Shown piece by piece: positions 54,687 through 64,000 of a stretch of DNA of 64,000 nt; position 1 is the first letter of the stretch, and the number at the start of each line of letters is the position of its first letter. This DNA comes from Muricea muricata (lineage: Eukaryota > Cnidaria > Anthozoa > Malacalcyonacea > Plexauridae). The stretch lies in NCBI GenBank assembly GCA_963855995.1, contig OY979718.1, forward strand, positions 953,501 to 1,017,500. The letters are read 5' to 3'. The translations under genes and the position numbers were made by a program. The notes below the pieces were generated by a model. That model worked only from the letters and a program-made list of their open reading frames with translations, did no database searches and was not told where the DNA came from.

Positions 54687-54882
54687 GATGGCATTGATTT
54701 ATTCAGCGTATATTACAATATATTATAATATATTATAATATATTACAAGTGGGATTCGAAATTAAATGAAGTACATGGCTTTCTCAAAGAAAAAGTTTGT
54801 CAAACTTGGGAAAGTTGAAATGCTAAAAAAATACTGGAAGCTAGAGAGAAGAAAGTTTGCCCTTCCACAAAAGAGCGAAGAA

Positions 54883-54995
54883 TTACGTCAAACGTGGTAT
54901 GTTTGTTTTTAATGTACCACAACATTACATCAAACGTGGTATATTTTTTTCACTGTTCAACGAAATTCCGCCAAACATGGTATACCTGTTTTTAA
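54883..54995 (+). repeat. Three degenerate tandem units of about 40 bp
   Basis: TTACGTCAAACGTGGTATGT, TTACATCAAACGTGGTATAT and TTCCGCCAAACATGGTATAC recur at about 40-bp spacing. Confidence 0.5.
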
Positions 54996-55358
54996 TCCCA
55001 TATTTAGGCAATTACCTAGTGGATATAGCGATTTCACCGGCAGCATTTAGCCAATCATAAATAAATAATAAAACGTGTTGGCTTTCTGATTAGGTTTTCA
55101 CTTTGCCGGACAAAAAATAACGCTAGGCGCCGTATTTTGGCAGAGAATTTTATTTTCTTGGTTTTTTGTTTCATTCACTCTATTGGTTTTAAATATTTTA
55201 TTTAGATTATAAAAAACATGTTTCGTGTTGATGCACAGTTATATTGACACGAATCAAATGGGACCTGAAAGGGAGAAATGCTGTAACCAACCACTTCAAG
55301 CACCACCATTCCTACATGTATCAATTACCTGGACACTATAGGTTGCACCAAAATTTAC

Positions 55359-55439
55359 CCTGTAAGGGTTCTTTTCTTCTAACTGTCGATTTGTTTGACA
55401 ACTTCCGTTGTTAAATCTGTCTATTCGCTGAATAGCAAT
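55359..55439 (-). CDS. ENaC/ASIC-like channel, coding exon 6
   Basis: IAIQRIDRFNNGSCQTNRQL: strand with the conserved Cys after the RL/RI motif, and a sequon at NGS; acceptor TATATTGCAG, donor AGG|GTAAAT; 27 codons, phase 0 at both ends. Confidence 0.92.
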
Positions 55440-55644
55440 CTGCAATATAAAGAATAGATCATGTTGAAGTATTTAAACAACAACTTCTTCATGGAAAATA
55501 TATGAAATTATAATATTGCATTTGCTAATTCTTCACTCTCATTGGCTAATAGCTACGTTGATACAACTCAATATCAACACGGAAAATCTTCGGTTAAATT
55601 TTTGCGCTACATTTCTTAACTATAAAAGGGATGATTATATTTAC

Positions 55645-55808
55645 CCGTTTCATGGCGATTTCGTGTTGAAAGCCAGGCGCGAGACTCAGACTGTTGTAGA
55701 TAGGAAATGGCATTTCATTAGGTTCAGTAATGGTCAGTTTAATTCCAGCATTTTCTGTTATCGCAGGAATGTATTCGTGGAGCTCGATATTGAAGGCTAA
55801 CTTTAGAC
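55645..55808 (-). CDS. ENaC/ASIC-like channel, coding exon 5
   Basis: GLKLAFNIELHEYIPAITE (palm-domain strand GLxLxxxIxxxEY) and GIKLTITEPNEMPFP; acceptor TTTATTTACAG, donor ACGG|GTAAAT. Confidence 0.93.
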
Positions 55809-56605
55809 CTGTAAATAAAGTTGAAACTATGTGAAGGCAAAACTAATTATTTAAAACCAAGTTACAGCTGCAGCAGATGCACTGATCGACTACAGGATAT
55901 CGTCACGCCCAAGAATATCATAAATAAATCAGCAATTTTATTTGCTTTTATTTGGATAAGACTCCGAAACTACGTCCTGCTTAATACAACAAATTTGTTG
56001 TTAATGTCGTACGTTTCTGCAATCTCGTTGGGCAGGTTGGGCAGTACTTTGGTTAACAAAATAGTTAGACTTAAAGAAAATGTCTCAAGTCAAACTAAAT
56101 ACACTGATCAGGTTCTGTATGCTCATTTTCCCGTCACAGAAGAATATATCTTGCAATCTTGCACTATAAGATAGAAGAATGAGTAGGTGCCACAATGCCC
56201 CAAAACCTGCATGTGTAGACTTCTAGAGCTTTCATCAGAAATGTATGTAAATCCAAAATGATGACTGTAAATCTAAAACTGATGACTCAAGTTACCTATC
56301 TTGTATTCACTATTTTCATTAAATTCTACAATGCTATGCGCGTGCATTGTTTGAGGTGCCCAAACCCGCCAAAATTAAAACAAAATGTTACGCTTTATAG
56401 CAATAAAAATTCTTTTAACTCTTCTCTTTTGTAAAGCTTTAAGCTTTTTATAACTCCAGAGTGACGACATTTTTTTGTTTTGAGTTTGGCGGAATTTGGT
56501 AGCCTAAACAAATGTACAAGCAAAGCATTATGGGGCGTAGTGAAACTAGTCAATATTTTAGTCTATCTGTTATGTGTATAAATTATATCAATAACACAAG
56601 CTTAC

Positions 56606-56733
56606 CATAAGCACCCCCTGGTTTGTTAGTACTGAATAAAGTTTGATTAGGCTGATAACCACGAAGGCGACTGTTAAACGTGAAACAATTGCCATATTGT
56701 GGGTCCCAAAATTTAGTCCAGTATTTGCTGTTT
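56606..56733 (-). CDS. ENaC/ASIC-like channel, coding exon 4
   Basis: DPQYGNCFTFNSRL, the conserved YGNCxTFN strand, then STNKPGGAYG; acceptor TGTTTTATAG, donor TATG|GTAAGC. Confidence 0.93.
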
Positions 56734-57101
56734 CTATAAAACATTTGAAAACACTATAGGTCAGCAAAAAACTCTCCATCTAAGATGAAAGAAAAAGAAA
56801 TATCAAATCAAAAAAATCTATAGTCCCTTACATGGGTTTTATCATCACACTACCAGAAGCTACTGTAGAAACAGCATCATAAAAATTTTAGATTCAGCAG
56901 ATTTGAACTATATATACGTAAAACTTTAATTTATATAGTATGCACTAAAGCATTATTTTAACTGGTTCAAGCCATTCAGTACTTTTGGTGAAAACAGCAA
57001 AACAATATTATGTCCTATTTGAAACTGGGACATCTTAAATAGAAAATATTATATGAACCATGATGTATCCACGATATAATAACAATAAATTATTCCATTA
57101 C

Positions 57102-57270
57102 CTACAACGTTTTCCGTTGAAACGACAGCTAACAATAAAATCATCGAATTGATGTCCATTTTTGTTAAGTGTATCTTCGTCAATCTTCGATAAGATATGG
57201 TATATTTCATTGTCAAATTCTTCAATCTCATCTTTTTCAGTATTACATTCGCTGTTTTCACCCCGTTTAG
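57102..57270 (-). CDS. ENaC/ASIC-like channel, coding exon 3
   Basis: Variable finger-like region, then GHQFDDFIVSCRFNGKRC, the conserved GHxxxDxxxxCxFNGxxC motif; acceptor CATATCCAG, donor GTAG|GTAATG. Confidence 0.93.
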
Positions 57271-57852
57271 CTGGATATGACAATGATAAAAACCAGAAAT
57301 TAGAATATAATTTGATAATGAAAGCGAGGCTTCCAAAATGTTAAAAAGAAATTTGATTTTCTTTCACTTTTTTGAAAGCATATGTAATACGTGAGAAGAA
57401 GTGTTTTAGACAATATAGGTCACAACGTGAATTTGAGTATCTTAAATGACTTCAATTAAAATGAAACATTATTTAAGTAGCATTAATTTGAGCAACCTAT
57501 CAGGTAGAAGGCCATCTTACATGGCCTGTTATGGTTGACCTGTTATGACTATATTTTTTGAAGTAATTGCAATTTGATATAAACATATATTATCCCATAC
57601 ACTGTACCTGTAACTTCTGGGGAGTTAATTAACTCCATGCAATTCTCTAATAAGTTAGTTATTCTGTCATTAAAAATGTCCGACTAACTCATCTGGATTG
57701 TCCTTAACTAAACTCTGTAGAATTAATTAGCGTGAACATCTGTAGAATTAATTAGGATGTAGCAAAATTTTCTCATGTGTTGGCAGGCATGATGGATGTG
57801 TGTCAGCATGAATATAAAATGACTTGGACTTGTCAACTAAACACATATTTAC

Positions 57853-57976
57853 CTTTGTTGAAGCAAGTATTGTTGCCTCGTTCTTCCAGTTTTTCTTTAA
57901 ACTGAGTACTGAAATGATATGCGCTCTTTCTTATAGGATTTGTATTGCAAACAGTTATGGCAGGAAAACTCATTGC
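57853..57976 (-). CDS. ENaC/ASIC-like channel, coding exon 2
   Basis: AMSFPAITVCNTNPIRKSAY: the post-TM1 FPAxTxCNxNP signature and first extracellular Cys; acceptor TTGTTTTTAG, donor AAAG|GTAAAT. Confidence 0.93.
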
Positions 57977-58896
57977 CTAAAAACAATATCATGTATATAA
58001 GCCATTATTTTATCCATCATGCACTATTAAGTTAAAAAAATATATAAAAAATATTTTCCCCAAAAGTTTACTTTAATTTAGGGGGAAAGTGAAAAGGTAA
58101 TGTTAAGAGATTTAATATCGAAAAACTGAACAAATTTGAAATCGCTCTCAACGTCGCGAAGCAGCTTGAAATATGAAGGTTTTTTTATCAATATAGATTG
58201 CTCATGCTGTAGGATGAACGACAAAATTCTAAAATTTAAACTTTTACAACCCAGGGGGTGCGCATATTTGAACACATTAAAAATGGCTCGCGCACGAAAT
58301 TGGAAGGCTTAAAGTAATTTTAAGCCGGTAGGTACAGATTTTTTTAGGTGTTTTATTGTTTCTCAAAATTTCAAGAGATTTGCTTGAGTTTAAGTCCTTT
58401 AAAACGCCACACGAACTTGTATTTTTCTAAGTAAAAATTATTTTCCTTAAGAAAAGTTTTAATTTTTGTTAAATGTTTCTTGGGAGTTGTATGCAAATTA
58501 GGTAAATGCATAAATTAGGCATGCACAAAGCAGATTTTGCTCAAAATATAGAGCTTTGCGCGACGTTTTGAACGGCTTACACTCAAACAAAATTTTCTGA
58601 AATTTTGAACAGCAATAGAACACCCGACATATTTTCCCAATTACCAAGTCAAAATTACTTTTAACCATTAAAGTTTCCTGCGCAAGCCGTATTAAACTTG
58701 TTGTAAAAGACACAACACCCCGGATTTTAAAGTTTTGAATTTCATAATTTTTCTGTTTATTCTAGACTATAAGCACCCAGACAATCATTTCCATAAAAAA
58801 ATTCGTAAATTAAAGCGTTTTGCGAAGTAGCTAAAAACCGATTTCAGATTTGTTCAGTTTTTTTTATACACCCTGTATGATCTTTTTTGACCTTAC

Positions 58897-59193
58897 CCTG
58901 AAATACTCGACTTTGGACACAACGTTGACAGGTCGATCAAAAAATTGTTGAATTAAATCATAAATATCTTTAATAAACATTGCTCCAGCCCCAAGAAGAA
59001 CTAAAATCCAAAACAATCGACCAAGGATAGTCTTAGATGATGCCAACCGTTGAAGACCATTAATTGTTGTATAATGAAAGAATTTATAGATTATTCCCTT
59101 TGGTCCTTTCCGTTTTGTCTTCTCTTTCGAATCAATGTTTTCTTCAGAGATACCCTTTCTGCCTTGCACAGGATCCATCGAATATGATTCCAT
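58897..59193 (-). CDS. ENaC/ASIC-like channel, coding exon 1
   Basis: 99 codons from ATG 59193 (context AAAATGG), within an exon whose acceptor (TTCGTTGTAG) is at 59225, so a non-coding first exon must lie upstream. It carries FFHYTTINGLQRL (the FFxxTTxHGxxR motif with His replaced by Asn45) and TM1 (LGRLFWILVLLGAGAMFI). Ends AGG|GTAAGG, phase 0. Confidence 0.92.
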
Positions 59194-59224
59194 TTTGTAT
59201 GCAACGAATGGCTTGTTAATGAAA

Positions 59225-60487
59225 CTACAACGAAAGAAAGAGATTAATTTGATGATAATATGCATATACCGTAGACTAATATGACGGTGATATTATGGAT
59301 ATAGATTGTATTTTGAAAAAAATCATGTCAAGTTGTCACCATGTACTAATATTTTTTTGACAAAATTAATGTTAATATAGTGAGAAAACTAAAATTAAAA
59401 TATTGTAAATGAAGTATTAACGTGTAACATAGCAGGTGCAAACATGTGGACGACGTTAATCCATATGTATATCGTTCATGCTGCATGTCTTACATATTCT
59501 AGCAAAGTTTTCCGCATGAAGTTTTAAAATAGTGAAGGCTGAACTGTTTGATAAAACACACAGTAATATGCTTCATTAGTTTCTACGAAATATTCGGACA
59601 TGTTTAACACAAATATGGAGTTACATAGTCACCTAAAATATTCCTGATAATTATGATCGATACAAACATTTTCTTTCGCATTAAAAGTTAAAAAGTGGTT
59701 TACTCAGAGACAGAAAATGATGTATATAAACAGTAATATTCTTTTCTTTATTAAAAAACGAAATAAATATCTGCGTAAGTTTGCTTATCCGTTTTAAGCG
59801 AGCATTATTGGAAGTTAGATTGATTTATAAAGGAGGTACAAAAAATGACGCCTGGCTTTGAACATTATTAATTTTCCTTGGCTGAACTGAGTGTATCAAA
59901 TTAGAAAACCTTTACGGAAGTCACTCAGTTCCAGAGCTTGTATTATTTAATATACATATAGAAAGAATTCAGGGCATTTTCTCTCTTTGTGCCGGCTGCC
60001 CATTAGAAATGTGAGGAAAATTTGGGACTGAAGTTGTATTTTTTAAATTGTATTTAGCTAACAACTTTATTGGATTTTATTTTTTTTTTGTTTTTCCAGA
60101 TACAGAAACTTAACATTTAAAAATACTTTTGTCTAACGTTTTGTTCTGCTCAATACGGAAACCATTATCAAAGAAAATAAAACGAAAACCTTTTCAAATT
60201 TTCAACTTTATTAATATTGGAGCCAGCCAAATGGCGAGAGCACGAAGCCACGAACCGAACTCGAAGTCCCTTGCAAACAACAATACTTGCAATAAATAAT
60301 AACAACGTTTACAAGTACACAATAACATACGCAAATAAATTGCATTATATGGAAGTACATGCAAGCAAACGGCAAGTGTTTTATCACAGATTATCTTCCG
60401 ATCCTATCATTGAAATTACAAAAAAGTTTATAATTTACAGTCAGGAATGTCAATTAATGACTCCGCTACAATTGACCACTGCGAAAA
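59225..60487. other. Upstream region of the ENaC-like gene
   Basis: Contains presumably a non-coding exon and promoter, but neither can be placed. Otherwise AT-rich, no gene recognised. Confidence 0.35.
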
Positions 60488-60610
60488 GGATGGAGGATGC
60501 ACACCTTACCAGAATGCACTGTGATCGGAGATTCGGAGTTGTTTCAAAAAGCAAAATGACGTTAGTTGAAGGGCAAGTATAAGAGAGGAGAGATTATTTC
60601 TTGTTTTGTT
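60488..60610 (+). repeat. Dispersed repeat, copy 2
   Basis: Resembles 28917-29032 in the same orientation. It overlaps the end of a 121-codon frame (60217-60582), which is therefore probably not a gene. Confidence 0.45.
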
Positions 60611-61008
60611 ATGTTTGTATGTTCAGGTGATATTATTCACATCAAAAGTGAATGTCAGTAAATCTAAGTATGCTCTTGATAAAAATGTCTTAAACGAAAC
60701 AACACTAAGAAAGTCACCAAGTGATGCTAATGTACAAATACAGTTCCAGAGAGGAACAACTCTGTTGAAGACTGGAAGGTACTTGTTTTACACTTCGGAA
60801 CTTTAAGTACAAGCGAAGGATTTTTACAATGACGGGTATGAGTATGGTTTACAAATGGCACAAATTCTGGAACATTTAAATAATAAAATCCATATAATAA
60901 TTTATAGAAAGATCTTTTCCAGGTTGATTTTACCGATGGATAAAAAAGGAGACCAGACATCAGATGCATAACGATGCTGAGACTTTGCTTGCGACAAAGA
61001 AAGAGTTT

Positions 61009-61334
61009 TACCATAGTTAATAGAGCCAGGTGGTTTGGTCATTATCTATGTTTTTGTCCTAGTTTATGCAGGAATAAGGTCCTTCGTCGTCACGTGCGTA
61101 TTGTATATTTTTACCTAACCATGCAACCAATAACAACGTTTTAGGAAAGTTAGCCATCGGCGACTTGAACAATAGGGTAATTCAAGAATTCCTATTGGTG
61201 GACTTGGCAAAATCACAATACACACGTGACGACGATGAAGAACCATATTTTTGCATCAACGTTGACCAACGTAGATAATGACTTATATTGCTAATCTAAT
61301 GAGTTTCCAAACATTTACTCTATTAACTATGGTA
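61009..61334. mobile_element. 326-bp foldback element
   Basis: TACCATAGTTAATAGAG at the left and CTCTATTAACTATGGTA at the right; further in, GTCATTATCTAYG and GTCGTCACGTG pairs keep the inverted order, so most of the element is self-complementary with loops. TTA/TAA at the outer edges may be the target. No ORF. Confidence 0.75.
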
Positions 61335-62860
61335 ATACAAAAGCCAAATAAAATTGAAGCCGAAAACACGTCATATTTTGAAATCAGCGGCCACGTGGTG
61401 AACGCTTAAAACGTCAAACTTTTGTTTCAAAACGAAAGCTATAATCTCATACTACAAATCTATAGCATTCGATGCCCAAATGGAGCCATCCAACATGGCA
61501 GCAAGTCTAAAAATGTGACGTACTTCCGGCTTCAAAACCCAACAATAGATGCGCAATCCAGCTTTAATACATATCAATGATCCACTGCTACTTAGTTTTG
61601 CGCATCCATCAATCGCAGAAGATCACACCTTTGCAAAGCGCAGCAAAAAATTGCCTTTGTCAACGTTCCAAGAAAATTTCCATGCAGAAGAATGATTAAT
61701 GACGTAAAATCAACACTCGTGTTGTAACTGACAACATTGTTTTATATCTGTAAAATTATTCTGCAAAGGTACTGATTCTGAAAGTTTTCATCGACTCCAC
61801 CACTAAGCGCTCCGTTGATTGCATGCCGGAGCACACAAGGTGTTTTTAGTATTAAAATTTAAATGACTATCAGGGAAAACACCAGTCAAAGACTCCATAT
61901 CTGAACATGGTAGTTCAAGTATGTCAATACAGTCAATAAATACTTAATCGTGAAATTAAGTTCAGATACAGCTAGTGATATGATTAAAGAATAACATACA
62001 TACGCCAACGTATTTTTAAAAAGGTGCTTTGTTTCATAATGGTTGACGTAAGTGCATCGCCATGGTTACAAACATCCTTGCAGGGAACTGAAATATTCAC
62101 AATTAACTTAATTATGAACCGCAGTGAGATACTTCTCCGGCTTTGCCAGTCTATTTTGATGTCAAAGACTTTTGTCATACCAGTTCTATGCAACGAAATG
62201 TTACAGTGACAAAATGAATAATATCACAATAATATCGCATTGAACAATATCACAATTTGTACTCAAAACGTTTAAGTTGATAAGTATAAAATAGTGCTAA
62301 AGAGCATTGTCTAAAGAGCACCCTCCTTCGATGCACTGCAGTAAAATTTCAGTGACGTATTTGTAATTGTCATAGAACACAAAGTTGTTTGTCTAGGTTT
62401 ATACCTATAGACTTTCAATGCACGCTTGACAAATCTTCCCTTCTAAATTTCCATATTTTTTTATATAGAACACTTGACAATCTCTGTCACCACAGAGATT
62501 TTATTTACAAACTGTTACAACGGATTAAGATATGGATCATGGAACGCTTGATTATATTTAAACTGATATCGTTAATATCGGCAACATGGCTACATCGGTA
62601 CCTGCCAAAACCGAACACAACTTGCATGTACAACAGTTTAACAGTAAAACAAGATGAAAGCGTTCTAGCATTACAGAACGGACAAACCGATGTCAATGCC
62701 GGATACTAAACTGTTTCACTCAAAACGGCAAGACCAGTTAAGATTAAAAGCAGTCAGCTATCGACATACATATAGTCTATTTATTCTAAACTTCCAAAAT
62801 TCGCCAGCTTCGGTATGATGAATACTTTCAATAACTTTATATACTTAAAACCATGTTCCC
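61335..62860. other. Intergenic, no gene seen
   Basis: Short frames only (longest 62389-62709), without motifs, signal peptide or domain. Confidence 0.35.
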
Positions 62861-63300
62861 ATTTGGATCATTTCATTATGAATTTCTCGTAGGATGTCTT
62901 TGTCTCTTTCATTAGTTGAGAGTTGATTGTTGCAGATTTGCAGTGGCTTACCTTCACTACTCAAGTATTTCGTTATTAGATATCTTTCAGAGTTCAGAGA
63001 CTTTCTCTTTGGTCATATACTAACTGCTTCAAATGTGAAGATAAATTTTACTGTGGGACTCTCCTTATTCTTGGCAGTATCTTCTTATCAAATATTTGCT
63101 TCAACATTAGCATACACTCTTCACAATAGTTTTCTGTTTTGCATATTGTCTAATGAGTAATGATGTAAACAACAAACGAAATAATTCAAACAAAGAACTG
63201 CATGCATATATTCATCTGAAAACATTTTCATCTTATTTATAATCATACTTCTGCATTTTGGGGTCAAAGAACAAATTGTTTCTTCATCAAATTTATCTGA
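62861..63300 (-). other. Possible exons of an unrecognised gene
   Basis: On the minus strand a good acceptor (TTTTTAAATTTCAG, 63300) opens DKFDEETICSLTPKCR with a possible donor (GAA|GTATGA). Further on, a separate frame reads YLITKYLSSEGKPLQICNNQ and on to REIHNEMIQMGTWF before a stop at about 62862. The composition is protein-like but I do not recognise the family and cannot join the pieces. Confidence 0.2.
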
Positions 63301-64000
63301 AATTTAAAAAGCAATACAAAATGAAATTATAGAGCTATACTTAAACATACGACCATGTTTGTGGAATTAAAGCAAATTGTTTCAAGCGGTTATCAAGTTA
63401 TTGACCTTCAAACTACACAAAAATGCTAAAATGGTGCAGAAACACTAGGCACTAGTATAAAAATATGTTTTCAAAAGCTAATATATAAAATTATTTTTTA
63501 TTATTTTCTAAAATTGAACTTGAAATATGAACACTGTTTTATAATGATATCGACAAAAAACGTGTTGGCAAGAGCCCACAAGAAATTTCAACGCGGCCAG
63601 CATTCAGAAATATAGTAACTATATTCGTAACTCTCATAATGAGATAGGAAGTTTAAATTAAGTCATAAATAAATTGGCATTAGAAGTGCTTACGTCACGC
63701 GGTTTTCAATGCATATAAATACAAGGTAAATTTTTCCTACATGTTTCCCAGATTGCATTGCAATTCATTACCGGAATGGTTGACTGAGCATTTACGAATG
63801 CAAATTGGGTTATGGTAGACATGAAATCTCCTGGTTGTGCTTAGTCTTCTTTCCAGTGGACAGGAGAAATAAGTAAGGCGATACCCACTCATTCACCCAT
63901 GATTTTCGCAGACCTTAAACCCTCTCTTCCAGTCTAAGCGAGGCCTTTTATAGACTGCTGGATCAATATTTTCCCAAACCGTAATGATGACTGACCGTGA
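63301..64000. other. Window end, no gene seen
   Basis: AT-rich with no recognised feature. Confidence 0.35.

Larger units (their letters stand above)
46845..59224 (-). other. ENaC/ASIC/degenerin-family channel gene, 12 coding exons, whole locus
   Basis: Twelve minus-strand exons, each with GT-AG borders and matching phases, sum to 1479 nt: 492 aa plus stop, a normal length for the family. The protein is an amiloride-sensitive-type cation channel subunit: short cytosolic N-terminus, TM1 (about 57-80), large Cys-rich extracellular domain, TM2 (about 461-483) with the GLS (466-468) selectivity motif, short C-terminus. Such channels are trimers gated by protons, peptides or force; in cnidarians, peptide-gated HyNaC channels belong here. 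The gating motif HG near TM1 is NG (45-46). Introns contain a LINE relic, three MITEs and a foldback, yet no exon is damaged. Confidence 0.93.

Noticed and set aside
54712..54745. ATATTATAAT repeat as a regulatory element
   Set aside because: Simple AT repeat without any further context.
60217..60582. 121-codon ORF as a gene
   Set aside because: No recognisable motif; its last third is a dispersed repeat also found at 28917-29032.

Overview
The window is metazoan nuclear DNA: AT-rich, long stretches without genes, split genes with GT-AG introns, and a dense, layered load of eukaryotic transposons. The mix (a degenerin/ENaC/ASIC-type channel, a neuropeptide-like rhodopsin-family GPCR, hydroxylysine kinase, TMCO1, and multicopy transposon families of types I associate with anthozoans) suggests a cnidarian, probably an anthozoan. 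That is inference from gene content; I cannot name a species.

Host genes. (1) A hydroxylysine-kinase (HYKK/AGPHD1-like) gene on + reads through two exons, 12321-12833 and 15563-16159, giving 369 aa with the kinase motifs intact. (2) A TMCO1 homologue on - (38873-39617) keeps its splice sites but carries a 5-nt deletion, a 1-nt deletion and a nonsense codon, and lacks an N-terminal exon; I read it as a non-processed pseudogene. (3) A single-exon class A GPCR on + (45450-46520, 356 aa) has VRY in place of DRY. (4) A complete ENaC/ASIC-family channel gene on - (coding 46845-59193) is built from 12 exons whose phases all agree and which sum to exactly 493 codons including the stop. It converges tail to tail on the GPCR gene, and its introns hold a degenerate LINE, several MITEs and a foldback.

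Mobile DNA. 1-3344: a LINE inserted into an older LINE. 3345-9169: a head-to-head palindrome made of two integrase-type transposon fragments; one arm is split by a Ty3/gypsy element (4280-8903) with 5-bp target duplication and a tRNA-Ser primer site. 9623-12212: two inverted long-TIR elements, one interrupted by an 854-bp hAT-like element with perfect 8-bp duplication; the HYKK 5' region starts directly after them. 16561-17606: two TTAA-targeted MITEs sharing one TTAA, with a third at 47982. 17894-22082: a decayed transposon whose product had XPG-type nuclease motifs plus a CXC-like cysteine cluster, flanked by about 180-bp subterminal repeats. 22757-23921: a near-continuous 1.2-kb palindrome. 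24.8-31.2 kb: short segments bounded by good splice signals but with no long ORF (possible non-coding transcript), together with a MULE-like MITE (9-bp duplication) that contains a pogo-like MITE, and local segmental duplications. 33.6-38.8 kb and 59.2-64 kb are mostly AT-rich DNA in which I see only repeat fragments.

There is no sign of bacterial, CRISPR or plasmid sequence. Nothing here amounts to a clearly new biological system. The strongest points are the full channel gene recovered from short exons, the dying TMCO1 copy, and the transposon with nuclease motifs instead of a recognisable DDE transposase.
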